Assembly (NCBI RefSeq): GCF_000737245.1 | Contig: NZ_JPQU01000011.1 | Location: forward strand, 1 to 64,000 | Length of the DNA: 64,000 nt | Reading direction: 5' to 3' | DNA from: Pseudomonas syringae | Lineage (GTDB): Bacteria > Pseudomonadota > Gammaproteobacteria > Pseudomonadales > Pseudomonadaceae | Part shown: positions 9,996-17,695 of the stretch, in pieces | Position numbering within the stretch: the first letter of the stretch is position 1 | Layout of the letters: each line of letters starts with the position of its first letter | Program-made: the position numbers and the translations under genes | The notes under the pieces: generated by a model | Seen by the model: only the letters and a program-made list of their open reading frames with translations | What the model was told of the DNA's origin: nothing | Databases searched by the model: none

Positions 9996-12377
9996 ATGTC
10001 CCGTCCTGCTCTAAATGCGCTGACGATTGCCCTTACGCTTGGCTTTTCCGCCTCGATTCTGGCCGCTCCTGTTCGCGTTGATCTGCCTGCTCAGCCGTTG
10101 GGTAAGTCCCTGGCGCAGTTCGGTCAGATCAGCGGCCTGAAGGTCATGTTCGATCCGCAAGCCGTAGCGGGCAAACAGGCTCCGACCGTTCGCGGCGATA
10201 TGGAACCTGCGCAGGCCTTGCAGCGTCTGCTGGCAGGCAGCGGTCTGACCGCCAGTGTGGAAGGTAATGCCGCTCGCGTTGCTGCTCCGGCTCAAGCTGG
10301 TTCGATTGCTCTGGACGGCATCAACATCAATGCCGAGACCAGCATTGCAGGCTCATCGACCACCGAAGGCACCAACTCCTACACCACCGGCTCGATGAAT
10401 ACAGCGACCAAGCTGCCGTTGTCGATCCGTGAGACGCCGCAGTCGGTCAGCGTCTTGACCCGTCAACGCATGGATGACCAGGGCATGAACGACGTCAACG
10501 ACGCGGTCAAATACGCCCCAGGCGTGACCCTGCGCAAGTTTGGGGGCGACCGTCAGCAGTTCCTCGCCCGTGGTTTCACCATCGATAACCTGATGTACGA
10601 CGGCCTGCCAACCAGCCTGGGCACCTTCACCCAAGACACCTTGGCGGAGGCCGATCTGGCCATGTACGACCGCGTGGAAGTGGTGCGCGGCGCAACCGGC
10701 CTGATGACTGGCGCTGGCAGCCCGTCTGCGACGCTGAACCTGGTGCGCAAGCGTCCGACGGCAACCCCGCAGGTGAGCATCACCACCAGCGCCGGCAGTT
10801 GGGACCGTTATCGCACCGAAGTGGACGCTTCGAACAAACTCAACGATTCCGGCACTGTGCGAGGTCGCGTCGTCGCGGCTTATCAGGATGACCACAGCTT
10901 CCAGGATGAGCGGGAGAAACAGCGTCAGACCTTTTACGGCATTCTCGAAACCGATCTGAACGATTCAACCACCTGGACCATCGGTGCGTCCAAGCAGCGC
11001 GATGATGCAACCTCGGACTGGGGCGCATTGCCAGCCGGGCCCAACGGCGAAAACCTGCACCTGTCGCGCTCGACCTTCCTGAGCAATGACTGGGCTTACT
11101 GGAATCGCGATAACGTCAGCGTCTTCACGGACGTGACACACCGCTTCAACAACGGCTGGAATGCCAAGCTTTCCGCCGCCAAGATCTGGGCTGAATCCAA
11201 CACCTTCTCCAGCTACCTGGGCGCTGATGCCTCGGGCACTGGCTTCGCACAATCTTCGGGTCAATACGACACCACGGATGTGCAGACCAACCTTGACGGC
11301 TCGTTGTCCGGCCCGTTCCAGTTGTTTGGTCGCGAACATGAACTGTCCGTGGGTGTGAGCCGTCGTCAGGAGAAATTCGACCAGAACGGTGGTTACTGGC
11401 TGGCTGCAACACCGATTGATATCTACAACTTCAACCCGGGCGTGATCGCCAAGCCGGACCGTGCTGACCGCCAGCCGTACTCGAGCAAGAACACGGCGAC
11501 TGAGCAGTCGGCTTACGCGGTGGCGCGTTTCAACCCGATTGATCCGCTGCACGTTATCCTCGGCAGCCGCGTCAGTTGGTATGACTACGACAACCGCAGC
11601 GGCGATGGCGACTATAAGGTGACTCAGGAAGTCACGCCGTACGCCGGTGTCATCTACGACCTGAACGACACCTACTCGGTTTACGCCAGCTACACCGAAA
11701 TCTTCAAGCCTCAGACCGAACAAGACGTTTCCGGCTCCGTGCTGGACCCGATGACCGGTGAAAGCTACGAGATCGGCCTGAAGGGCGAGTATTTCGACGG
11801 CGCGCTGAACGCTTCGGTTGCACTGTTCGACATGACCCAGGAAAACCGTGCCTATGCGATTACTCCTGTGCCGGCCATCTGCAGCGCCCAGAATCGTGCG
11901 TGTAATGCGGCCTCCGGTGAAGTGCGCAGCCAGGGTATCGACACGGAAATCAGCGGTGCGTTGACGCCGAACTGGCAGTTCTCGGCGGCTTATACCTACG
12001 TGCTGAGCCAGTACGTCAAAGATGCCGACGAGCGTAACGAAGGCCGTCTATTCGCCCCTAACCAGCCGAAACACCTGTTCAAGGCTGCCACCAGCTACAA
12101 CCTGACCGGCGACCTGAGCAAGTGGCGTGTGGGCGGCGACGTCCTGGCCCAGAGTGAAACCTTTACCCGCGTCACCACCACTGGCTACGCGAAGCAGAAT
12201 GAGTACGCCGTGGTTGGTCTGATGGCAGGCTACAAGTTCGACGAGCACTGGGATGGCCGCGTCAACTTCAATAACGTGTTCGACACCAAATACTGGCAGG
12301 GCATCCCGACAGGCACCGGCACTGGCGTCTACGGCGACCCGCGTAACCTGATGTTCTCGTTGAAGTGGACGTTGTGA
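9996..12377 (+). CDS. TonB-dependent siderophore receptor with STN domain
   Basis: A 793-residue outer-membrane receptor. Residues 1-23 form a signal peptide ending in ILAA. A secretin/TonB short N-terminal (STN) signalling domain follows at about 25-100 (LPAQPLGKSLAQFGQISGL). The plug domain has RETPQSVSVLTRQRM and YDRVEVVRGATGLM, and the barrel ends with the aromatic-type terminus FSLKWTL. The family is FpvA/FoxA/FhuE-like ferric-siderophore receptors; the siderophore is not identifiable. I use ATG 9996, which gives a proper signal peptide, instead of the upstream in-frame ATG 9909. STN receptors usually sit beside a FecI-like sigma factor and FecR-like anti-sigma gene; neither is present here. 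Confidence 0.95.
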   Translation: MSRPALNALTIALTLGFSASILAAPVRVDLPAQPLGKSLAQFGQISGLKVMFDPQAVAGKQAPTVRGDMEPAQALQRLLAGSGLTASVEGNAARVAAPAQAGSIALDGININAETSIAGSSTTEGTNSYTTGSMNTATKLPLSIRETPQSVSVLTRQRMDDQGMNDVNDAVKYAPGVTLRKFGGDRQQFLARGFTIDNLMYDGLPTSLGTFTQDTLAEADLAMYDRVEVVRGATGLMTGAGSPSATLNLVRKRPTATPQVSITTSAGSWDRYRTEVDASNKLNDSGTVRGRVVAAYQDDHSFQDEREKQRQTFYGILETDLNDSTTWTIGASKQRDDATSDWGALPAGPNGENLHLSRSTFLSNDWAYWNRDNVSVFTDVTHRFNNGWNAKLSAAKIWAESNTFSSYLGADASGTGFAQSSGQYDTTDVQTNLDGSLSGPFQLFGREHELSVGVSRRQEKFDQNGGYWLAATPIDIYNFNPGVIAKPDRADRQPYSSKNTATEQSAYAVARFNPIDPLHVILGSRVSWYDYDNRSGDGDYKVTQEVTPYAGVIYDLNDTYSVYASYTEIFKPQTEQDVSGSVLDPMTGESYEIGLKGEYFDGALNASVALFDMTQENRAYAITPVPAICSAQNRACNAASGEVRSQGIDTEISGALTPNWQFSAAYTYVLSQYVKDADERNEGRLFAPNQPKHLFKAATSYNLTGDLSKWRVGGDVLAQSETFTRVTTTGYAKQNEYAVVGLMAGYKFDEHWDGRVNFNNVFDTKYWQGIPTGTGTGVYGDPRNLMFSLKWTL

Positions 12378-12400
12378 TCGGTAGTGTGATCTGACTCCTC

Positions 12401-12505
12401 CGTTGGAGCCGGGCTTGCCCGCGAAGAACGATAACGCGGTCTTCCTGTAGTACCCCGGCGTTCGGTTCGCGGGCAAGTCGGATCGCCGCCCGCTCGTTCC
12501 AACGG
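12401..12505. repeat. Degenerate REPIN-like palindrome
   Basis: Outer arms CGTTGGAGC... and ...GCTCGTTCCAACGG face each other, with GGGCTTGCCCGCGAAGAAC and TTCGCGGGCAAGTCGG inside. The right part resembles the CGGGCAAGTCGGAATGCGGCC variant seen in the tandem repeat at 45002-45295. Confidence 0.7.
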
Positions 12506-12519
12506 TACTACCAAGAGCC

Positions 12520-12548
12520 AAAACACCCTGCCAAGTGCAGGGTGTTTT
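12520..12548 (+). terminator. Intrinsic terminator after the siderophore receptor
   Basis: A 12-bp stem AAAACACCCTGC / GCAGGGTGTTTT with a CAAGT loop. The A-rich and T-rich flanks mean it can work on either strand. Confidence 0.8.
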
Positions 12549-12955
12549 GCATCTGGGATAAACAGCCGGTCCGTCGCGAAATAAGCAGTCTGAGGAACAT
12601 CAGGCTGTCATACAGGTCGGTTACTACAGTGGTTAAAAGGGGCACAGGGTGCCGTCCCGGCAGAAACGTCCGCAAATGCGACATTTTTTGTTGATTCCGA
12701 GGCCCCCAGGTCCTAAAGTTCGCGCCGAACGTCCAAGCTGGAAACGATCCATCCGGCTCAAGTACTGACGACGAGACAGCAAGGCCATAGGGAGCGTGCT
12801 TACCACGCCCCATATGGTCTTTTTGCTTTCGGCGATTGGCCTTGGGAAGTAGGCGAACCAAAGTGGGGATACACACGGAGGACGTTCATAGGGGAGTGCC
12901 AGCGCACGCCCTCGCACCCATTGATTAAATGCAGTTTGCCAGTAGGAGTCCCAGC
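12549..12955 (+). other. Long leader region upstream of speC
   Basis: About 400 bp without a protein gene precede the decarboxylase. It holds a terminator-like hairpin at 12783-12824 and the strong ribosome binding site GTAGGAG at 12942-12948. The open frames over this stretch are low-quality and overlap in all frames. A regulated 5' leader or a separate short RNA ending at 12824 would both fit. I cannot place the promoter with confidence. Confidence 0.5.
12783..12824 (+). promoter_or_regulatory. Terminator-like hairpin in the speC leader
   Basis: GGCCATAGGGAGCGTG pairs with CACGCCCCATATGGTC (16 positions, 2 mismatches, one G-U) around a CTTAC loop and is followed directly by TTTTT. It lies 131 bp before the speC start on the same strand, with no gene between it and the previous terminator. 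It can be an attenuator of speC or the 3' end of a small RNA. Confidence 0.6.
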
Positions 12956-14119
12956 ATGCCGATTCAAGTCGAAGACTATTTCCAGCGCGACACCTTCAAC
13001 AAAATGAAGGCGTTTGCCGATACGCAAGAAACCCCATTCGTGGTCATCGACACCGCGATGATCAGCAAGGCCTACGACGACCTGCGCGCAGGCTTCGAAT
13101 TTGCCAAGGTTTACTACGCTGTCAAAGCCAACCCGGCCGTTGAAATCATCGACCTGCTCAAGGATAAAGGTTCGAGTTTCGACATCGCGTCGATCTACGA
13201 GCTGGACAAGGTCATGGACCGTGGCGTCAGCCCCGACCGCATCAGCTATGGCAACACCATCAAGAAATCCAAGGACATCCGCTACTTCTACGAGAAGGGC
13301 GTGCGTCTGTTCTCCACCGACTCCGAAGCCGACCTGCGCAACATCGCCAAGGCTGCACCGGGCTCGAAAGTTTATGTGCGTATCCTGACCGAAGGCTCGA
13401 CCACGGCTGACTGGCCTTTGTCGCGTAAATTCGGCTGCCAGACCGACATGGCCATGGATCTGCTGATTCTCGCCCGTGACCTGGGCCTGGTGCCTTACGG
13501 CATCTCGTTCCACGTCGGTTCGCAACAGCGCGACATCAGCGTCTGGGACGCGGCGATTGCCAAAGTCAAAGTGATCTTCGAGCGCCTGAAAGAAGAAGAC
13601 GGCATCGTCCTTAAGCTGATCAACATGGGCGGCGGCTTCCCGGCCAACTACATCACCCGCACCAACAGCCTGGAAACCTACGCTGAAGAAATCATCCGCT
13701 ACCTGAAAGAAGACTTCGGCGACGATCTGCCGGAAATCATTCTGGAGCCAGGTCGTTCGTTGATCGCCAACGCCGGTATTCTGGTCAGCGAAGTGGTGCT
13801 CGTGTCGCGCAAGTCCCGTACCGCTGTAGAGCGTTGGGTGTACACGGATGTGGGCAAGTTCTCCGGCCTGATCGAAACCATGGACGAAGCTATCAAGTTC
13901 CCGATCTGGACCGAGAAGAAAGGCGAGATGGAAGAAGTGGTCATCGCCGGCCCAACCTGCGACAGCGCCGACATCATGTACGAAAACTACAAGTACGGCC
14001 TGCCGTTGAACCTGGCAATCGGTGATCGCCTGTACTGGTTGTCCACCGGTGCGTACACCACCAGTTACAGCGCCGTAGAATTCAACGGCTTCCCGCCGCT
14101 GAAATCGTTCTACGTTTAA
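12956..14119 (+). CDS. speC: Ornithine decarboxylase, alanine-racemase-fold type
   Basis: The 387-residue enzyme belongs to the fold-III PLP decarboxylases. The PLP lysine is Lys57 in YYAVKANP. The phosphate-binding glycine segment NMGGGFP and EPGRSL are present, and the catalytic cysteine is in GPTCDSAD (about Cys335). It converts ornithine to putrescine in polyamine synthesis, in the cytoplasm. Length and surroundings (piu locus nearby) match the P. aeruginosa speC gene PA4519 as I remember it. GTAGGAG seven bases before ATG 12956 fixes the start; the open frame continues 9 codons upstream. A related lysine/ornithine decarboxylase activity is possible. Confidence 0.93.
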   Translation: MPIQVEDYFQRDTFNKMKAFADTQETPFVVIDTAMISKAYDDLRAGFEFAKVYYAVKANPAVEIIDLLKDKGSSFDIASIYELDKVMDRGVSPDRISYGNTIKKSKDIRYFYEKGVRLFSTDSEADLRNIAKAAPGSKVYVRILTEGSTTADWPLSRKFGCQTDMAMDLLILARDLGLVPYGISFHVGSQQRDISVWDAAIAKVKVIFERLKEEDGIVLKLINMGGGFPANYITRTNSLETYAEEIIRYLKEDFGDDLPEIILEPGRSLIANAGILVSEVVLVSRKSRTAVERWVYTDVGKFSGLIETMDEAIKFPIWTEKKGEMEEVVIAGPTCDSADIMYENYKYGLPLNLAIGDRLYWLSTGAYTTSYSAVEFNGFPPLKSFYV

Positions 14120-14134
14120 GCGTTAGTGCTGCAT

Positions 14135-14165
14135 AAAAAACCCGCGGGTGATCGCGGGTTTTTTT
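14135..14165 (+). terminator. Intrinsic terminator of speC
   Basis: AAAAAACCCGCG / CGCGGGTTTTTTT with a GGTGAT loop, 15 bp after the stop codon. Symmetric A and T tracts suggest it could also stop minus-strand transcripts from the toxin cassette. Confidence 0.92.
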
Positions 14166-14227
14166 GTGGCTGGCTGATTCTGCAGGGGGGCATCTATTGT
14201 TCTCACAGGTCAGGTACAGCGCGCGCC

Positions 14228-14308
14228 TGTAAGAGTTGTCGGAGTTTACGACGACGAATGCGGAGTGTCTGATAAACCGCTGTTCGCAGCCTTAGGCAGC
14301 TCCTACAG
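14228..14308. repeat. Degenerate REPIN, GGAGCTGCC family, at the toxin cassette edge
   Basis: Left arm TGTAAGAGTTGTCGGAGTTT and right arm TTCGCAGCCTTAGGCAGCTCCTACAG are degraded inverted copies of the TGTAGGAGCTGCC...GGCTGCGA REP family. This family differs from most REPs in the window but recurs at 17603-17694 and 33695-33786. Confidence 0.6.
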
Positions 14309-14325
14309 ATCCTTTGTGTTGATAT

Positions 14326-15171
14326 TTACAACATTTCCCACACGCGCTTTGCCAGGCTCTCCGATTCGTTGGTTCGGGCACTCATCAAACCGGTGGAGAG
14401 TGCCAGGATCGCTACACTGCTCCGGTCATTGATACCGTCCAGCTCAGCCTTGGCGTATCGAAGCAATTCAGCCATCCGTGAACAGTAGGTGCCCATATTG
14501 CTGGCCGCCTGCAGGCCATATAAATATTGTTTTTCTGACCAGCGAAGCTTGCTCCTTGCCGTTGCCAGTTCATCGAGGACAGTGGCAGAGAGCTGCTGAT
14601 TGTTACGGCGATGTTTGGCTTCATGCTCGACGATTCTTAGGTTCATAAAGTCGATGAACCTGGGAATGACCTCATGAACACTGAGTCGAATCAGTTCCAT
14701 TTCTGTCGCTTTGACGCTAAACAAACCTTCGAAGTCCTGGAGCTTTTGGCTAACCAACGCCACGACTTCGGACGTCTTGGTGGACGGACTGATACCCAGT
14801 TTGCCGGTCAAATTGAAGGGCTCCAGGTGCAGCGCCAGTGTGTCGATAGAGTCTCGGGTACCAGGTCTGCCTTTCAACTCCTTGTAGGTTTCCAGCTGGC
14901 TGACGAACCTGTTTGTTTCCCTGATGAACAGCGCAAAGTCCTGATGCAGTTGGCGCATGGGTTTGACCATGTCGGGCCATCTGGACATGTCCTGTCTGGC
15001 GCGTTCAGTGGTCGGGGTTAGGGCGGGTTCTCGGTATTTGCCAACTTCATGCGCAGGAACCAGCCCCAGATCCATCTTGAACAGCTCGATCCGCTGGGGT
15101 AATTGCTCAAGGTAATAACGATGGTTGGACAGACCGACGCTGTCCGCGTGTTCGATAAGATAAATAGTCAT
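14326..15171 (-). CDS. Third gene of the Xax-like toxin cassette, unknown
   Basis: I do not recognise this 281-residue protein. It is mostly predicted helical and charged (for example RIVEHEAKHRRNNQQLSATV, DELATARSKLRWSEKQYLYG), with no signal peptide and no clear transmembrane segment. It follows the XaxB-like gene in the same direction after an 81-bp gap that contains a hairpin, so it is probably co-transcribed. ATG 15171 gives the first methionine; an in-frame TTG at 15240 would lie on the hairpin. Helical content and position suggest an accessory, a third pore component, a chaperone or an immunity-type protein, but this is inference from context only. Known XaxAB/YaxAB systems are described as two-component. 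It shares the lower GC of its two upstream neighbours. Confidence 0.75.
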   Translation of the reverse strand: MTIYLIEHADSVGLSNHRYYLEQLPQRIELFKMDLGLVPAHEVGKYREPALTPTTERARQDMSRWPDMVKPMRQLHQDFALFIRETNRFVSQLETYKELKGRPGTRDSIDTLALHLEPFNLTGKLGISPSTKTSEVVALVSQKLQDFEGLFSVKATEMELIRLSVHEVIPRFIDFMNLRIVEHEAKHRRNNQQLSATVLDELATARSKLRWSEKQYLYGLQAASNMGTYCSRMAELLRYAKAELDGINDRSSVAILALSTGLMSARTNESESLAKRVWEML

Positions 15172-15218
15172 GTTGACGTGCGCTTTTTGGGCTTGGAAAT
15201 ACACTGTGTGAAGTGCGA

Positions 15219-15234
15219 GGGTGCAACTGCACCC
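15219..15234 (-). promoter_or_regulatory. Intercistronic hairpin between toxin B gene and third gene
   Basis: GGGTGC/GCACCC form a 6-bp stem with a 4-base loop 18 bp after the XaxB-like stop. No T-tract follows on the minus strand, so it is more likely an mRNA-stabilising or expression-tuning stem than a full terminator. Confidence 0.45.
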
Positions 15235-15252
15235 CCGCAAACATCAGATGCC

Positions 15253-16245
15253 TTAACGAATCGGTTTCAGGTAAGTGATCAAGGCATTAGCGTTCTGAAC
15301 GAATTGCTCACCCAATACATCATCGCTGGCAATATTGGCAGCTTCAGCGAGGAACGAATTCAGTGACGTCACGATGGTGGAAAACTCGTTGACGAAGGAA
15401 GTGCGTTCGTCGTCAAAGCCCTGAATAGCTTCAATAAGACGAATTCGGTCATTGATTTGAGCCTGCTCCAGGCGTGTTTTTGCGATATCTTCAAGGACCT
15501 TGTTGATACGTTGGCTCAGGCTATCTCTTAGCGAAATCAGCCCCAGGTAATTAAGCGCAGCGTTCAACTCTCGCAGGGCTTTCTGCAGCAGGTCCAGCGC
15601 TGCCTGGGCCGCTGCCAGTTGCGGGGCTGTGAGGCCAAGCGCGGCGAGGGTCGCCGGGTTGAGAGTGGTTTCTTTGCTGGTTTCAGGCAGCGGAGTACTA
15701 TCTAGCGCGTTAATGGCGCTGGTGAGTGTGGCGAATTCACCGTCCAGTACGGCTTTTTTCTCCTGAAGCTTCGCGATGTCTTCGGGTACTTGAAGAGCTT
15801 CGCCTTCGCAGGCTTCAAGCCTCAACTGTAAGGCACTGCGGCTGATTGAGGCGTTCAGAGGTTGCAGTCTTGAGGCCAGTCCCACTGTATAGTCACGGGT
15901 CTTAGTGGTGGCTTTGCTCACGAGGTTAGCTATACCCTTGAGGATGTACTCCCGATCTTCCTCATCGCTTGCTTCGGCAAGTTCTTCCTGAAAGTTGTTG
16001 ACGGAACTAACCTTAAACGTAAGGTCCATATAGATTTTCAGGGCGTTATCGGGCAGGTGGAATTCTGCTTCGTTGATGGCTGAATTTACCGCTCGGACTT
16101 TGTTATGGAAGTCGACAAGGTAATTTGTCTTGCCGTGGAAGGTCTGCACGTCTATCCATTTGTTGTTGCAGTTCGTTTTAGCCTGTTGTAAGGCGAGTAA
16201 ATCAAAGGGCTCGAAGGTCGTTGGCGAAACATTGATAGTTGGCAT
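15253..16245 (-). CDS. Alpha-xenorhabdolysin-family toxin, subunit B (XaxB-like)
   Basis: A 330-residue helical protein without a signal peptide. Its length fits XaxB/YaxB (about 340-350), and it directly follows an XaxA-like gene, as in XaxAB, YaxAB and PaxAB. A long central stretch rich in Ala and Leu (LAALGLTAPQLAAAQAALDL, then LNYLGLISL) is flanked by coiled-coil-like charged helices, as expected for an alpha-pore-forming toxin whose helical hairpin inserts into membrane. In the known family B is the membrane-inserting partner that A activates. Only 2 bp separate the stop of the A gene and this ATG, and its ribosome binding site AAAGGA lies in the last codons of A, so translation is coupled. 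Assignment is by family resemblance and context; a profile search would settle it. Confidence 0.75.
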   Translation of the reverse strand: MPTINVSPTTFEPFDLLALQQAKTNCNNKWIDVQTFHGKTNYLVDFHNKVRAVNSAINEAEFHLPDNALKIYMDLTFKVSSVNNFQEELAEASDEEDREYILKGIANLVSKATTKTRDYTVGLASRLQPLNASISRSALQLRLEACEGEALQVPEDIAKLQEKKAVLDGEFATLTSAINALDSTPLPETSKETTLNPATLAALGLTAPQLAAAQAALDLLQKALRELNAALNYLGLISLRDSLSQRINKVLEDIAKTRLEQAQINDRIRLIEAIQGFDDERTSFVNEFSTIVTSLNSFLAEAANIASDDVLGEQFVQNANALITYLKPIR

Positions 16246-16247
16246 GA

Positions 16248-17492
16248 TTAAATTCCTTTAGCATTTTGCTCATATTCAATTCTGAATTCATCGTCAGCTT
16301 GTTTGAATACGTCAAGTAATAGATGAGTGTCGTGCTGGATATCCTTCCAAGGTTGGATTACCAGCCTGAATTCCAAGATGAATCGGACTAATATTAATTC
16401 GTTGGTAATTTCAGGTACTAACTCAGAAGATTGATCTATATAAGACGCGATTGTGCTCCACACGTGAACCAGGTTTCTCGTCGCCGTATCTGCATCAACG
16501 ATAATCATGTCCAGATTTTGCAACTCCAGCCTGACAGTATTCAAACGGCCCAGAATGGCATCCTTGGTGTTCATGGTAGCGATATCGCGCGCTTGAGCTT
16601 CGCGCATTTTATTTCGTTCTTTGCGAATGTTTTCTGCCTCTACGCCCAGATAAATGGACATCCCAATGCCAACGACATTCAGTGTTGCGGCCGATCCTAT
16701 GGCGTCTTTGACGAGCTTGTTATATGCCTCGGTTTTAAGGTCGATATTTTTTGCACGCTCCTCAATGACAAGATTCAGTGCCTTGATTTCGGCACCCAGC
16801 GTGTTGTTATCAATAGCAGAGAGCCTGAGCTTGACCGCCGAGTAGACGGTATTGCGCAAATCAAAGCTGAATTTATCCAGTCGTTCCTTGAGTTGGTTGG
16901 CTTCGGTTTGACGTTTTTTTATTTCTGTAAACATTTTGTCGAGGTAAATGCTGAAATCTTTAACCGTTTCCTTGTCCTCAGCGTCGAGTTCAAGGCCGGG
17001 ATAGTTTTTGCCAAGCTCCAGCTCAACCTTGTTTAGATCTTCCAGTGTCTTGATGTTGTACGGTGTGAGCGGGCCTTTTTTGATGTCGGCAAAAATTTCT
17101 TCCATACCTTGACCGAATACAAGCATTTGTCCTGCAAATACCCTTAGCTTGCTGCCGACGGCAAGAAGATCAACCCGTAATGGGTTCCAAGTGCTGGCAT
17201 GGTTGCGAACGGTTTTAAACGTATCCTGGAAGTGTTCGGCGTCGAGGCCGTTGCCGGCACCTTTCTCATAACCGAGATAAGTAATGACGGCTTGCAGTTC
17301 AACTGGCAGTCTAAGACCTAACATTTCATAGTATTTGATGTTCTTGATCTGCTCTTTGGTGAGGATCAAGCCTGGCTCGCGAGTTACGTTGTCCAAGCGG
17401 CCTACCGAGGCATCGATCAGTATTTTTGGAGCCAGGCTGGCGTTATCGACGACGGAGCTGTTCGTATCGGTAATGTTTTCATTTGTAGACAT
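16248..17492 (-). CDS. Alpha-xenorhabdolysin-family toxin, subunit A (XaxA-like)
   Basis: A 414-residue protein, close to XaxA (about 408). After a loose N-terminal tail comes the segment GLILTKEQIKNIKYYEMLGL, which I associate with the alpha-xenorhabdolysin A family, then long helices. A hydrophobic stretch at residues 264-284 (IGSAATLNVVGIGMSIYLGV) is followed by a strongly charged helix (NIRKERNKMREAQ), matching the head/tongue arrangement of this alpha-helical pore-forming toxin family. There is no signal peptide; family members leave the cell by unclear means. ATG 17492 has AAAGGATTAATG-type ribosome binding sequence upstream. Counted 60-base rows in the A and B genes are 48% and 45% GC, lower than the flanking genes, a sign of horizontal origin. 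It is the first gene of a three-gene minus-strand cassette. Confidence 0.8.
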   Translation of the reverse strand: MSTNENITDTNSSVVDNASLAPKILIDASVGRLDNVTREPGLILTKEQIKNIKYYEMLGLRLPVELQAVITYLGYEKGAGNGLDAEHFQDTFKTVRNHASTWNPLRVDLLAVGSKLRVFAGQMLVFGQGMEEIFADIKKGPLTPYNIKTLEDLNKVELELGKNYPGLELDAEDKETVKDFSIYLDKMFTEIKKRQTEANQLKERLDKFSFDLRNTVYSAVKLRLSAIDNNTLGAEIKALNLVIEERAKNIDLKTEAYNKLVKDAIGSAATLNVVGIGMSIYLGVEAENIRKERNKMREAQARDIATMNTKDAILGRLNTVRLELQNLDMIIVDADTATRNLVHVWSTIASYIDQSSELVPEITNELILVRFILEFRLVIQPWKDIQHDTHLLLDVFKQADDEFRIEYEQNAKGI

Positions 17493-17526
17493 TTCATTAA
17501 TCCTTTAATGAATTGTAATTCTGGTA

Positions 17527-17544
17527 GTGCAAGTTCCTTTGCAC
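17527..17544. promoter_or_regulatory. Inverted repeat upstream of the toxin operon
   Basis: GTGCAA-GTTCCT-TTGCAC, a perfect 6-bp inverted repeat, lies 35-52 bp before the XaxA-like ATG. The position suits an operator or a 5' stem of the transcript. No regulator gene is adjacent. Confidence 0.4.
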
Positions 17545-17602
17545 GAACTCAAGGCTAGAGTTAGTGCCGTTGGGAGTCAAAGCGGAATTGGGGACACGAG
17601 TT

Positions 17603-17694
17603 GTAGGAGGGATGAGGGGACTTCACAGAAGAACGGGCGCTTGCCTACGAAGAAAATCGCCGCGAGTCGAAGCCTTCGGCGACAGCTCCTTCAG
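17603..17694. repeat. Degenerate REPIN, GGAGCTGCC-like family, second cassette edge
   Basis: TTGTAGGAGGGATGAGG on the left and GTCGAAGCCTTCGGCGACAG followed by CTCCTTCA on the right resemble a decayed REP pair of about 92 bp. It is on the opposite side of the toxin cassette from the related element at 14228-14308 and ends just before the stop codon of the Sel1 gene. Confidence 0.5.
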
Positions 17695-17695
17695 T

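Noticed and set aside
12814..12852. Twelve-codon open frame MVFLLSAIGLGK in the speC leader as a leader peptide
   Set aside because: No ribosome binding sequence upstream, and it begins inside the terminator-like stem. Not supported, though not excluded.
15172..15240. TTG start at 15240 for the third toxin-cassette gene
   Set aside because: It would place the start on the hairpin stem and has no ribosome site; ATG 15171 is the simpler choice.
16431..17036. 201-residue plus-strand open frame within the toxin A gene
   Set aside because: Antisense to a better-supported coding gene with operon spacing and ribosome sites; no motifs.
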